DNA from: Paraburkholderia caledonica NBRC 102488
Lineage (GTDB): Bacteria > Pseudomonadota > Gammaproteobacteria > Burkholderiales > Burkholderiaceae
Reading direction: 5' to 3'
Length of the DNA stretch: 64,000 nucleotides
Assembly (NCBI RefSeq): GCF_000685095.1
Contig: NZ_BAYE01000002.1
Coordinates: 607,824-671,823 of the forward strand
The position numbers and the translations under genes were made by a program. Under the pieces are notes generated by a model. That model had not been told where the DNA came from, searched no databases, and was given only the letters and a program-made list of their open reading frames with translations. Below, piece by piece: positions 26,245-35,077 of this stretch. How positions within the stretch are numbered: position 1 is the first letter of the stretch; each line of letters opens with the position of its first letter.

Positions 26245-26670
26245 CTAGCGCAACGGTTTTGCGAAGCTGAGTTCGTGGCCGTCCGGGTCGGAGATGTGAA
26301 AATAGCGCTCGCCCCACGGCGCATCGGAGGGCTCGAGCGAAGGCTTGAATCCGGCGGCCAGCGCCTTGCGATAAATCGCATCGACATCCGACACATAGAC
26401 GATCACGCGGCCCCACCAGTTGACCGGCGCACGCGAATCGGCGATCAGGTTCAGATACGTGCCGCCAAACGCGAACGACGTAAATGCGGCTTGCCCGCCG
26501 CCGAATTTAAGTGGGAAACCGAGGGCTTCGTAGAAGCGCACCGCTTCGCGCATGTCGCCGGTGGCGAGCGTGATAGCGCTGAGCGACTCGATCCGCGGTT
26601 CGGCCCCGGAGGATGAAGCTGACGAAGCCGAAGCATCGGTCTCGCCGGATGGATGAGCGGGCAGGTTCAT
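26245..26670 (-). CDS. VOC family protein (glyoxalase/bleomycin-resistance fold)
   Basis: A 141-residue single-chain VOC protein. After a Ser/Ala-rich leader of about 25 residues come two beta-alpha-beta-beta-beta modules, ending in ERYFHISDPDGHELSFAKPL, where the DPDGHxLxF motif contains the usual metal-ligand Glu. Activity and substrate are not predictable. It lies downstream of no obvious partner and is divergent from the S1C protease gene. Confidence 0.85.
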   Translation of the reverse strand: MNLPAHPSGETDASASSASSSGAEPRIESLSAITLATGDMREAVRFYEALGFPLKFGGGQAAFTSFAFGGTYLNLIADSRAPVNWWGRVIVYVSDVDAIYRKALAAGFKPSLEPSDAPWGERYFHISDPDGHELSFAKPLR

Positions 26671-26882
26671 GACGGCGGTCTCCTTGGCGTGCGGTCGCGG
26701 ACGGCTCGCGGTGGCATCACAGTGTCTCACACGCCGCAAGCCCGCTCGACGTCGGCGATGGCCGCGCACGCCAGATTCCGCTGGATCTCTGCCCGGGCGA
26801 GCCAGACGGCCGTAGCCGGATACGCACTTGAAAAGCCCAGCCGCGCCCCGCATCTGCAATTCCGTTTATCCGGAGCATCGCC

Positions 26883-27923
26883 ATGGGAAGCCGTCCACGC
26901 TTCATCGATGACCTGTCGCGCGCCGCATCCGACGCCCCCGGGCCGAACCATCTCAATTCGCTATCCGACGACGCCCTGCTCGACGCCTATTCGCGCACCG
27001 TCATTGGCGCGCTGGAACGCGTGCAGCAGGCCGTCGCCTTTATTTCCGTCGAACGCCGGCTGGCGGGCGGCGCCACGCGCGAACGCGGCGCTCGCGGCGG
27101 CACGGGCTCAGGCTTCATCTTTACGCCCGACGGCTACCTGCTGACCAATAGCCACGTCGTGCATGGCGCGACGCACATCCAGGTCACGCTCGCCGACGGC
27201 TCCAGGTTCGACGCCGATCTGGTCGGCGACGACCCCGGCAGCGATCTGGCCGTGCTGCGAATCGGCTCGGCCGAGCCGCTGCCGCATGTGGAGCTGGGCG
27301 ACTCGTCGAAGCTGCGCGTCGGGCAGATCGCCATCGCGGTCGGCAATCCGCTCGGCCTCGCGCAAACGGTGACGACGGGTGTCGTATCGGCGCTCGGCCG
27401 CTCGCTGCGCTCCAATTCCGGCCGCATGATTTACGACGTGATTCAGACGGACGCCGCGCTCAATCCCGGCAATTCCGGTGGTCCGCTGATCAATTCGGCG
27501 GGCCAGGTGATCGGTGTAAATACCGCGATCATTCCCGGCGCGCAGGCCATCTGCTTCGCGACCGCGATCGACACGGCGAAGTGGGTCATCATGCAGATTT
27601 TCGCGCATGGCCGCGTGCGGCGAGCGTATATCGGCGTGGCGGGCACGACGACGCCGCTGTCGCGCCGCGTACAGCGCTACTTCGGTTTGAGCGCGCAAAG
27701 CGCCGTACATGTGATGGAAATCGTCAAAGGCAGTCCTGCCGCGGCGGGCGGTCTGCGCACCGACGACACCATCGTCGCAATCGACTCGCTGCCGGTGCAG
27801 GACGTGGATGCGCTGCAACGCACACTCGACGCGTCGCGGATCGACAAGCCCGTCAACGTGACGGTGCTGCGGGGCGCGCAGCGGCTCGAATTGACGCTGA
27901 CACCGGTGGAACAGGCAAGCTGA
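26883..27923 (+). CDS. HtrA-like S1C serine protease with PDZ domain, no signal peptide
   Basis: A 346-residue trypsin-like protease with the catalytic triad His91 (TNSHVV), Asp121 (DLAVLRIG) and Ser198 (NPGNSGGPL), followed by one PDZ domain (about 250-340) with VMEIVKGSPAAAGGLRTDDTIVAID. Unlike DegP or DegS, the N-terminus has no signal peptide or membrane anchor, which implies a cytoplasmic protein. The ATG at 26883 is the natural start. It has one PDZ, as in DegS, but no tether. Confidence 0.92.
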   Translation: MGSRPRFIDDLSRAASDAPGPNHLNSLSDDALLDAYSRTVIGALERVQQAVAFISVERRLAGGATRERGARGGTGSGFIFTPDGYLLTNSHVVHGATHIQVTLADGSRFDADLVGDDPGSDLAVLRIGSAEPLPHVELGDSSKLRVGQIAIAVGNPLGLAQTVTTGVVSALGRSLRSNSGRMIYDVIQTDAALNPGNSGGPLINSAGQVIGVNTAIIPGAQAICFATAIDTAKWVIMQIFAHGRVRRAYIGVAGTTTPLSRRVQRYFGLSAQSAVHVMEIVKGSPAAAGGLRTDDTIVAIDSLPVQDVDALQRTLDASRIDKPVNVTVLRGAQRLELTLTPVEQAS

Positions 27924-27929
27924 TGGCGT

Positions 27930-27961
27930 AAAAAAACCTCGGGCTCTTTCGAGCGCGAGGT
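27930..27961 (-). terminator. Terminator after ggt
   Basis: CCTCG/CGAGG plus GCTC/GAGC form a stem with one G-G mismatch at 27937-27960 and a TTTC loop. On the reverse strand it is followed by seven Ts (27930-27936), so it terminates leftward transcription beyond ggt. It may also act weakly on the convergent protease gene. Confidence 0.75.
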
Positions 27962-28020
27962 CTTGTGTTCGTGAACGGCGCATCCCGATCGACACGCCGT
28001 CCACACCATTCGAAAAACGC

Positions 28021-29754
28021 TTATTGAATGATCCGCGTGACACCACGGCCGCGAGGATCGGATGCGGGCTCCGGCGTGTCGTCATTGATCTTGATGGCCT
28101 GAATATCGCCGTTGAAGTTCTGGGCCTTTAGCGTATAGCCCTTCGCTTCGACCTGCTTGGCGAGTTCGCCGTCGATCGGCTGGTACGGCTCCCAGAAAAT
28201 CGTGTTCGGCGGCAGCAACTGGTGATGGAAACGCATCGCGCCGACCGCTGCCGGCAACGGCATGTTGAAGTCGTAGATGTTGTTGATCACCTGGAAGATC
28301 GACGTGAAGATGCGCGAGCCGCCCGGCGTACCGATTACGAGCGAGACTTTGCCGTCTTTCGTGAGAATCGTCGGGCTCATGGACGACAGCGGGCGCTTCC
28401 TGGGTTCGATCGAATTCGCGTCGCTGCCCACCACGCCGAACATGTTGGCCACGCCCGGCTTCGCGGAGAAGTCGTCCATCTCGTCGTTCAGCACGATGCC
28501 CGTGCGATCCGCGACTACGCCCGAACCGAAGTACCCGTTCACCGTGTAGGTGTTCGACACCGCGTTACCCCACTTGTCGACCACCGAGAAATGCGTGGTT
28601 TCCGCTTTCTCCGGCATCGACGTGCCGAGTCCGGGCTGGACGCTCTTCGTGTCGGACGGGGTTTCCGGATTGACCTCAGAGGCACGCTTTGCGATGTAAG
28701 CGTCGTCGGTCAATTGCGCGACGGGCACCTTGTAAAAGTCGGGGTCACCGAGATATTGCGCGCGGTCGGCGAACACGCGTTTTTCGATTTCCGCGATCAG
28801 ATGGATGTATTGCGGCGAATTGAGCGGGACGTCCTTGAAGTCTGCTTCGCGGTCGGCCTTCATCTTCAACAATTGCACGAGGCCGATGCCGCCCGAACTC
28901 GGAGGCGGTGCGGTGTACACGCGGTAGCCTTTCCAGTCGGCCTGGATCGGCTGGCGCCACACGGCCTTGTATTGCTGCAGATCCGCCTTCGTGATGAGGC
29001 CGTGACCGCGCATGGATTCAGCGATCAGGTCGGCGGTCTTGCCCGAGTAGAAGTCTTTCGCGCCCTGGTCCGAAATGCGCTGCAAAACGGCGGCCAGATC
29101 AGGTTGCTTGAAGTTGACGCCTTGCTTCAGGTTGCCGAAGTAGGTGTCGAAGTTCGTCTTGCCGGCGAATTCTTTCGCTGCCGCGTCGCGACGCTCCTGC
29201 AGTTGCTCGCTGACCGTGAAGCCGTCGCGCGCATAGTGGATGGCCGGTGCGAGTACCTGTTTCCATTTCAGCTTGCCGAAGCGGCGCTGCGCCTGCCACA
29301 TGCCGTCGACCGTACCGGGCACGCCCACGGCACGATAGCCGTACAGGCTCATGCCCTTGATGACCTCGCCCTTGTCGTCCAGATACATGTTCTTCGTAGC
29401 CGCGAGCGGCGCGCGCTCGCGATAGTCGAGGAAGTACGGCTTACCGCCCACGTACAGCGTCATGAAACCGCCGCCGCCGATGTTGCCCGCTTCCGGATAC
29501 GTCACGGCGAGCGTGAAGGCGATGGCGACCGCGGCGTCGACGGCGTTGCCGCCTTCCTTGAAGATCTGTTCGGCGGCGTCGGCGCTGTACTCGTCGGCAA
29601 CCGCGATCGCGGACGCAGTCAGGACAGCCGGCTGAGCTTTCGCGGGCGGCTTGGCGACTGCCGGCGTGGCCTCGAGAAATCCGACCGAAACAGACAGCAG
29701 TGCTGCCAGCGCGAACCCGCTAGCAGACGATTTGGCGTTGCGGAACAACTTCAT
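28021..29754 (-). CDS. ggt: Gamma-glutamyltransferase, periplasmic
   Basis: A 577-residue gamma-glutamyltransferase precursor with a signal peptide (LAALLSVSVGFLEATPAVA, about 1-34). The autoprocessing site lies at ETTHFSVVDKWGNAVSNTYT, where Thr386 would become the N-terminal nucleophile of the small subunit. The PLSSMSPT and VIGTPGGSRI motifs for substrate binding are intact. It hydrolyses glutathione and other gamma-glutamyl compounds in the periplasm. The ATG at 29754 is the only start giving the signal peptide directly; longer in-frame extensions are non-coding in character. Confidence 0.95.
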   Translation of the reverse strand: MKLFRNAKSSASGFALAALLSVSVGFLEATPAVAKPPAKAQPAVLTASAIAVADEYSADAAEQIFKEGGNAVDAAVAIAFTLAVTYPEAGNIGGGGFMTLYVGGKPYFLDYRERAPLAATKNMYLDDKGEVIKGMSLYGYRAVGVPGTVDGMWQAQRRFGKLKWKQVLAPAIHYARDGFTVSEQLQERRDAAAKEFAGKTNFDTYFGNLKQGVNFKQPDLAAVLQRISDQGAKDFYSGKTADLIAESMRGHGLITKADLQQYKAVWRQPIQADWKGYRVYTAPPPSSGGIGLVQLLKMKADREADFKDVPLNSPQYIHLIAEIEKRVFADRAQYLGDPDFYKVPVAQLTDDAYIAKRASEVNPETPSDTKSVQPGLGTSMPEKAETTHFSVVDKWGNAVSNTYTVNGYFGSGVVADRTGIVLNDEMDDFSAKPGVANMFGVVGSDANSIEPRKRPLSSMSPTILTKDGKVSLVIGTPGGSRIFTSIFQVINNIYDFNMPLPAAVGAMRFHHQLLPPNTIFWEPYQPIDGELAKQVEAKGYTLKAQNFNGDIQAIKINDDTPEPASDPRGRGVTRIIQ

Positions 29755-29874
29755 TGATATCCCCCAAGACGACTGTTTCACCAGACGATAACTTCCATTC
29801 CCTTGGGGCTTATAACATGTGAACAGGCTCTTTGCGAAGCCGCGGTAGCCCGTAGGAAGACTGCTGCGGCACAC

Positions 29875-29893
29875 AAAAAGCACGCGTCGCGTG
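29875..29893 (-). terminator. Possible weak terminator after the MFS gene
   Basis: CACGC (29881-29885) and GCGTG (29889-29893) form a short stem that on the reverse strand is followed by five Ts (29876-29880). It lies just past the MFS stop. The stem is only five pairs. Confidence 0.4.
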
Positions 29894-29899
29894 TCTGCG

Positions 29900-31303
29900 T
29901 TATGCCGTGCCGCGGCGGCCACGGGCGATTTCGTCGCCGGCGTCGTGCGGCAAGCGTGCCGTGACCGGAATAGACAGGAATGAGAACAGGCCGACCACGA
30001 CAAAAGCCGGCCAGAAGTCCGAGAACACGATGCTCGAATGACCCTGCAGATTGTGCGAAATCTGCAGCACGATACCTGCGATCGTCACCCCCAGCCCAAG
30101 CGAAAGCTGCTGGATCACGCTTGCGACGCTGGTCGCGCGGCCCACGTCGCGGCTCGGAATATCGGCGTAGGCCAACGTGTTCAACGACGTGAACTGAAGC
30201 GACGGAAAGAAGCCGCCGACCAGCACGACACACCAGATCAACCAGTGCGGCGTGCCGGGGAAGAACAGTCCGTAGATCGCGATGGCAATGCCCGCGCAGC
30301 CCGCGTTGACCATCAGCACGGTGCGAAAGCCGAAGCGTCCGAGTATGCGTGAGGTCGCCGCCTTCATGAAGATCGAGCCGAATGCGGACGCGCATGTGAT
30401 CGAACCTGACAGAAACGGAGTCATGCCCAGGCCTTCCTGCAACGCGAGCGGCAACAGAAACGGCACGGCGCCGAGACCGATGCGAAAGAGCGAGCCGCCC
30501 GCCACGCTCGCGTGAAAACTCGGAATACGCAAAAGGCGCAGATCGAGCACCGGCAACTCCACGCGATTCGCGTACAGCACGTAACCCACCAGCAGCACGA
30601 CACCCACAGCGCACATGCCGATCGATACGAGGTTCGGCACCAGCTCGCCGCCCACCAGCGAAAGCCCCAGCATGAACAGCGACGCGCCGCTCGCGGACAA
30701 CAGGAAGCCGGTCCAGTCGAGCCGGCCTGGATGCGCTTCGCGCACGTTGGCGATGTGCTTGTTGGCGAGCCAGATGCCGAGCAGACCAATCGGAATATTG
30801 ACGAAGAAGATCAGGCGCCAATGCAGATACGTGGTGATGAAGCCGCCGAGCGGCGGCCCAACCACAGGCCCGAGCAGCGCGGGCACCGTCAGATAATTGA
30901 CCGCCCGTATGAAGTCGGATTTCGGCACCGAACGGAAGATGATGATGCGCCCAACCGGCACCATCATCGCGCCGCCGATGCCTTGCACGAAGCGGGCGGC
31001 CACGAACATGCCGAGCGAGGTCGACGCCGCGCACATCAGCGAGCCTGCCATGAAGATGCCGATGGCCGTGCGAAACACCGTGCGCGAACCGAAGCGGTCC
31101 GCGACCCAGCCGCAGATCGGAATGAAGACCCCGAGGCCGATCACATACGCGGTGACGGCCAGCTTGAGGGTGATGGGATCCTGACCGAGATCGCGCGCCA
31201 GAACCGGCAGCGACGTCACGATGACCGTGCCGTCCACGTTTTCCATGAACATCGCACACGCGACGATCAGCGGAACAATGAAAGCGCCTAAAGCGAAAGG
31301 CAT
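29900..31303 (-). CDS. MFS transporter, DHA2 (EmrB/QacA) family
   Basis: A 467-residue multidrug-type exporter with about fourteen predicted helices. Family marks are the helix 1 sequence FMENVDGTVIVTSLPVLARDLG, the WVADRFGSRTVFR loop between helices 2 and 3, and GPVVGPPLGGFITTYLHWRLIFFVNIPIG (motif C to D region). The ATG at 31303 gives the standard N-terminus. No MFP (EmrA) or TolC partner is adjacent, so it may act alone at the inner membrane. Substrate unknown. Confidence 0.93.
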   Translation of the reverse strand: MPFALGAFIVPLIVACAMFMENVDGTVIVTSLPVLARDLGQDPITLKLAVTAYVIGLGVFIPICGWVADRFGSRTVFRTAIGIFMAGSLMCAASTSLGMFVAARFVQGIGGAMMVPVGRIIIFRSVPKSDFIRAVNYLTVPALLGPVVGPPLGGFITTYLHWRLIFFVNIPIGLLGIWLANKHIANVREAHPGRLDWTGFLLSASGASLFMLGLSLVGGELVPNLVSIGMCAVGVVLLVGYVLYANRVELPVLDLRLLRIPSFHASVAGGSLFRIGLGAVPFLLPLALQEGLGMTPFLSGSITCASAFGSIFMKAATSRILGRFGFRTVLMVNAGCAGIAIAIYGLFFPGTPHWLIWCVVLVGGFFPSLQFTSLNTLAYADIPSRDVGRATSVASVIQQLSLGLGVTIAGIVLQISHNLQGHSSIVFSDFWPAFVVVGLFSFLSIPVTARLPHDAGDEIARGRRGTA

Positions 31304-31404
31304 TGGCAGAGCGACGGTTGGCAAGGCCGTCGATATAAAGCGTCGATTATGGCATTGCAGCGGCAACGAAGGTTGCGATGCGCACTGGATAGTCCTTGAA
31401 CGAC

Positions 31405-31427
31405 AAAAAGCCGGCATTGAGCCGGCT
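31405..31427 (-). terminator. Terminator of the four-gene lipid-like operon
   Basis: AGCCGGC (31409-31415) pairs with GCCGGCT (31421-31427) around ATTGA; on the reverse strand it is followed by five Ts (31405-31409). It sits about 30 bp past the nucleotidyltransferase stop. Confidence 0.8.
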
Positions 31428-31458
31428 CTTTGCTGAACCTCTCGCGGTCAAGCGGATA

Positions 31459-32223
31459 TCAACGCGACGCGCTGACGAGCGGCTGCAACTGCGGCAGGAT
31501 CTCCGTGGTCGCACGGGCGACGTCGTTCGGGAAGTCGATTTCGATCCACGGCGCGCCGGTGACGTCGGCGGTATCGAACACCTGGCTGCGCTCCAGCAGC
31601 AGGTCGCGCACGGCTTCTTCGTGCGGCAGATTCGCCCGGCCGCTATCGATATAGCCCGCCACGATCTGCGCAAAGCGCTCTGCCGTTTCCTGACGGAAGC
31701 GGAAAAAGCCGACCGATTCGCCGATGGTGTCGTACTCGAGATTGACAGCCAGCTGCTTGCGCAACTCGACCGGCACGCCGTCTTTCAGGCATAGCTTCAC
31801 GGGCTCGTCGCCGGCTTCGAAATCGCGGTCGATCAGCAGACGGTTGACCGTCTCGCCTGCGACGAGCGCGCTCAGGATGCGCTCGTCGTACAGCACGTCG
31901 GCGTCCATCAGCAGCACGTCGCCGCCGCGCGTCAGCGCCTCGGCCACCGTGTGCACCGTCAACACGCTGCCCAGGTCGTAACGCGTGTTCAGCACCGTTT
32001 CAACTTCGTGCGGCCAGTTGATGCGCGCCAGTTCCGCCTGCACCGACTCGGGCTGAAAACCGAGCGCCAGCACGACTTCTGTTACGCCGGCGGTTTCGAG
32101 CATCTGCAGATGCCGTTCGAGCAGGCTCATACCGTCGAACTGCAACAGGCACTTCGGGAACTGGGCTTCCGGCGGTTGCTGGAGACGCAGGCCGAGGCCC
32201 GCAGCGAGGATGATGGCACGCAT
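31459..32223 (-). CDS. Sugar/choline-phosphate nucleotidyltransferase family protein
   Basis: A 254-residue NTP transferase with the N-terminal nucleotide-binding signature AIILAAGLGLRL, a Pro-Lys pair (FPKCLLQFDG) and metal-binding DAD in VLLMDADVLYD. It resembles phosphocholine cytidylyltransferase-like and inositol-phosphate cytidylyltransferase-like proteins rather than glucose-1-phosphate enzymes. The likely reaction is NTP plus a phospho-alcohol to a nucleotide-activated head group. It is the last gene of an operon whose first gene encodes a CDP-alcohol phosphatidyltransferase, which could use its product. The exact substrate is not predictable. Confidence 0.85.
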   Translation of the reverse strand: MRAIILAAGLGLRLQQPPEAQFPKCLLQFDGMSLLERHLQMLETAGVTEVVLALGFQPESVQAELARINWPHEVETVLNTRYDLGSVLTVHTVAEALTRGGDVLLMDADVLYDERILSALVAGETVNRLLIDRDFEAGDEPVKLCLKDGVPVELRKQLAVNLEYDTIGESVGFFRFRQETAERFAQIVAGYIDSGRANLPHEEAVRDLLLERSQVFDTADVTGAPWIEIDFPNDVARATTEILPQLQPLVSASR

Positions 32224-32250
32224 GCGCGGTCCTTTGAAAAGATACGGAGT

Positions 32251-33270
32251 TTAATCGACAGCGGGAACGCGCCCAAGGGCGCGCCGCCTTTGCCAGCTTC
32301 GTTCGCTGAAGTGCAAGACCAGCAGACCCGGCAAGCCTAGCAGGATTTCGCGCGCGCGCTTGGTCAGCGACAACGCGAGCGCCGCGTCGGGCGGCAGACC
32401 CACCAGCGGCGCAAGCAGCAAGTAGCCGCCTTCCTGCACGCCGAGCGAGCCGGGAATCATGAAGGCCGCGCCACGAATCGCCTGGCCGACGCTTTCGAGC
32501 AGCAGCGCGTCGACCCAGTCGACCGGATGGCCGAGAAAACGCAGCGCAAGCCAGACTTCTACGGTGCCGACGATCCAGCCAGCAAGGCTCAGCGCAAAGC
32601 TCGCGGCCACGCGGGCCCGCTCGCGGTACATGGCCTGCACGGCGGCGTCGACGGCTTCGGCGCGTGTCATCAGCCCGGACCAGTCGCGTTTGCCGAACAG
32701 TTTCGACGCCACGCCGAGCAGCCGGCCGAACAGCCCGCGCCGTTGCGCATAGTAAAAGCCGACGATCATGCCGCCAAGCACCGCCGTTGCAATGAGCGTG
32801 GCAGTTTGCAGGTCGTGCAGCGCCCCATGTGCCGCGTAGGCGCCGAACATCAGCAGCCCGAAGAGCGCGAAAATGATTTGTGCGAGTGCCTGGGCGGTCG
32901 TGCTCACGGTGATGGCCGCAGCCGCGTCGCGCATCGGCATGCCGCGCTGCGACAGCTGCCGCACCATCACCACCGGCCCGCCGATCTGGCCGGCCGGCAG
33001 CAGACTGTTCACAGATTCGCCGATCCAGCGCGCGAACAGCGCGTCGCGCACCGACAGATGGTGACGCCCGCCGTCCCGGCCGCGCGGCAACAGCACCGAG
33101 ATCGCGCCGGCGTCGAGCGCGAGCGGCACCACATGAAACGCGGCGACGAGCGCGAGCCCCCAACCGGCGGCGAGCAGCGTCGACACTACCGAACCGAAAC
33201 CCTGCCACGCGAGCAGGCCGACAAACAGCGCCGTCCCGATCGACAGCAGAATCAGGGCCGCGCGACTCAT
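32251..33270 (-). CDS. HpnL-like (UPF0104/lysylphosphatidylglycerol synthase TM-type) integral membrane protein
   Basis: A 339-residue protein with about eight hydrophobic helices. Blocks such as ARWIGESVNSLLPAGQIGGPVVMVRQL and GQAIRGAAFMIPGSLGVQEGGYLLL match the HpnL-type family related to the membrane part of MprF, proteins thought to flip or move lipids. The ATG at 33270 overlaps the 2OG-oxygenase stop by four bases. Hopanoid genes are not present in the window, so a hopanoid role is not supported here; moving the lipid made by the neighbouring enzymes is more likely. Confidence 0.85.
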   Translation of the reverse strand: MSRAALILLSIGTALFVGLLAWQGFGSVVSTLLAAGWGLALVAAFHVVPLALDAGAISVLLPRGRDGGRHHLSVRDALFARWIGESVNSLLPAGQIGGPVVMVRQLSQRGMPMRDAAAAITVSTTAQALAQIIFALFGLLMFGAYAAHGALHDLQTATLIATAVLGGMIVGFYYAQRRGLFGRLLGVASKLFGKRDWSGLMTRAEAVDAAVQAMYRERARVAASFALSLAGWIVGTVEVWLALRFLGHPVDWVDALLLESVGQAIRGAAFMIPGSLGVQEGGYLLLAPLVGLPPDAALALSLTKRAREILLGLPGLLVLHFSERSWQRRRALGRVPAVD

Positions 33271-34100
33271 GCGCGGTCCTTGTCGCGGGGTTTCGCCTGA
33301 GTCATTTGACGAAACACCTGGCGGAAGCCGAAATACGCAATGGCGTCTTTCATGTTGGAGATGAGACGACGCCACGGACGCATGTTCGGATCGGTGACGT
33401 ATTCAAAAGTGAGCGACACGCGCATCTCGTTCGGGCCGGCCGGCGTGATGCGATGACGCAGCTTGTCGCCGTCGAAAAACACGAGGCCGCCTGGCGGAAT
33501 CTGCACCGAGCCCGGCTGATCCGGCACGTCCGGATTGCGCGTGTGCAATTCATAGTCGAGACGGCAGGACGATTCGTCGATTACGCCAAGCAGCAGCGTG
33601 TAACGGCGGCCGTCGTAATACGAAGTGTCGTAGTGCCAGCCAATGTGATCGCCTGGCCGCGTGTAGTAATACAGCGCGTACGCGTGCGGATCGTCCGCCG
33701 GCGACACTTGCAGCTTGTCGCCGCTCAGCTGTTCGAGCCAGCCGATCAGTTCCTTCGAGCGATACAGTTCGGCGATGAACGGCGCAAGACGGTCGATCGT
33801 ATGACGGCTCACGCTGCCGCCCTGCTTGTGACCCGGCAAATAGTTGCGGTTAACCTCGTCGAGCAGCGCACGCGCGCTATGCACCAGTTGCGCGGTGACT
33901 TCCGGCGCGAGGAAATCTTCCAGATAGAGAAATGCGCCCTGCTCGGCGAAGTCCTTGCGCAAGCGCGGATTGTCGAACGTGCGCGTGCGGCTCGCGACCG
34001 CACGGTCGGCGTCCGGCGCGGCGGGCGCTGTCTGCATTGCGGGCACGGCATGTTCTGTGTGAATCGATGCGGCCACGTCGTCTTCGGCGTGTGTACTCAT
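33267..34100 (-). CDS. 2-oxoglutarate/Fe(II)-dependent dioxygenase
   Basis: A 277-residue oxygenase with a double-stranded beta-helix core. The iron facial triad is His156 and Asp158 (GWHYDTSYYDGRRYTLLLG) and His216 (DGDKLRHRITP), with Arg227 (NEMRVSLTF) placed to bind 2-oxoglutarate. Because Asp158 is present this is a hydroxylase-type, not a halogenase-type, centre. The first 40 residues are a variable leader. Start and stop overlap both neighbours by four bases. It probably hydroxylates the lipid or the head group produced by the operon; the substrate is inferred from context only. Confidence 0.88.
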   Translation of the reverse strand: MSTHAEDDVAASIHTEHAVPAMQTAPAAPDADRAVASRTRTFDNPRLRKDFAEQGAFLYLEDFLAPEVTAQLVHSARALLDEVNRNYLPGHKQGGSVSRHTIDRLAPFIAELYRSKELIGWLEQLSGDKLQVSPADDPHAYALYYYTRPGDHIGWHYDTSYYDGRRYTLLLGVIDESSCRLDYELHTRNPDVPDQPGSVQIPPGGLVFFDGDKLRHRITPAGPNEMRVSLTFEYVTDPNMRPWRRLISNMKDAIAYFGFRQVFRQMTQAKPRDKDRA

Positions 34101-34798
34101 TTGCCGGCCAATACTTGATGGGTTTCAGAAGCACCCGCGCCAGCTACGGCCGGCTGCGCGGTACGGCGCGAGACGCGCCAGTAATCGATCATCACCCATA
34201 CGGCGAAGAGCGGTGCGCCGATCGAGGCGGCCACGACGAACGGCATCACGACGCTCGTTAGCGTGACGATGGGCAGCAGATACAACACGTCTTCTGTTTC
34301 GAAGCCGCCCACGGCGGCCTGCTTCGTGCCCGCCTTGCCGGCCATTTCCTCGATGCGCATGCGCAGGAAGAAAATCAGCGCTACGGCAATGCCGGCGATC
34401 GCGCCGAGCCAGCCTGGCGCAACCGTCAGCCCGCCGATATTCGACGCGCTCACGCCCATACCCATGCCGATAAACAGCATGACGGTGACAAGCGCATCGC
34501 AAGCGAGGTCGTAAAAATGACCGATCCGGCTCGACTTGCCGCTGATGCGTGCAAGCTCGCCATCGGTATGGTCGACGAAGTTGGACAGGACGATCAGAAC
34601 CGCGCCGGCATTGGACCATGCGAAACCGCCGTGCGCGAGGCACAGCGCGCCTGCGACGCCGATCAGCAGACGCAGCGTGGTCAGATGGTTGGGCACGACA
34701 CGCGTATTAACAAGCGGTGTCACGAGCCGACGGGCTAGCCGCGCGTCCCAGGTTCGGGGCGGCGGAACGTTAATTGGAGTCTGGGGTCGCGAATTCAT
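34097..34798 (-). CDS. CDP-alcohol phosphatidyltransferase family protein
   Basis: A 233-residue membrane enzyme with the full family motif D-x2-DG-x2-AR-x8-G-x3-D-x3-D, seen as DHTDGELARISGKSSRIG followed by HFYDLACD. About six hydrophobic helices are visible. Such enzymes move a phospho-alcohol from CDP-linked donor to an acceptor, as in phosphatidylglycerol-phosphate or inositol-phosphate synthesis. It is the first gene of a four-gene operon. The ATG at 34798 gives a normal N-terminus and the longer open frame upstream is not coding in character. An AT-rich TATATAT segment 15 bp upstream may be promoter sequence. Confidence 0.88.
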   Translation of the reverse strand: MNSRPQTPINVPPPRTWDARLARRLVTPLVNTRVVPNHLTTLRLLIGVAGALCLAHGGFAWSNAGAVLIVLSNFVDHTDGELARISGKSSRIGHFYDLACDALVTVMLFIGMGMGVSASNIGGLTVAPGWLGAIAGIAVALIFFLRMRIEEMAGKAGTKQAAVGGFETEDVLYLLPIVTLTSVVMPFVVAASIGAPLFAVWVMIDYWRVSRRTAQPAVAGAGASETHQVLAGK

Positions 34799-35077
34799 AA
34801 CCCGGAAATATATACGGGATCGAGAAAGATTGCTTTCTTCCCGTTCGTTTCTTCGTGCCTGATCGGACTCGCGAACGGTTTGCCGACTGCCCATATATGA
34901 AGCAGGATTTGCCGAATCGCGATAAAGTGCGAATCCCGTTGCGCCTGCCTCCGCGAATAGCCTCGATGTCAGACAGTCTTCGCGATTTGCGCGGGATTTG
35001 TTTTTATCCGTGCGACCCGTTGTGCACGCACTACAGCGCACCACATCGCAGTACTCGAATTCGCCGCCTTTCACGCT

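Noticed and set aside
28222..29757. A 511-codon open frame antisense to ggt
   Set aside because: It lies fully opposite a well-supported gene, has an arginine- and histidine-rich composition typical of the complement of high-GC coding DNA, and has no recognisable domain.
32251..33270. Assignment of the HpnL-like gene to hopanoid synthesis
   Set aside because: No squalene or hopanoid gene is nearby; the operon partners point to phospholipid-type chemistry instead.
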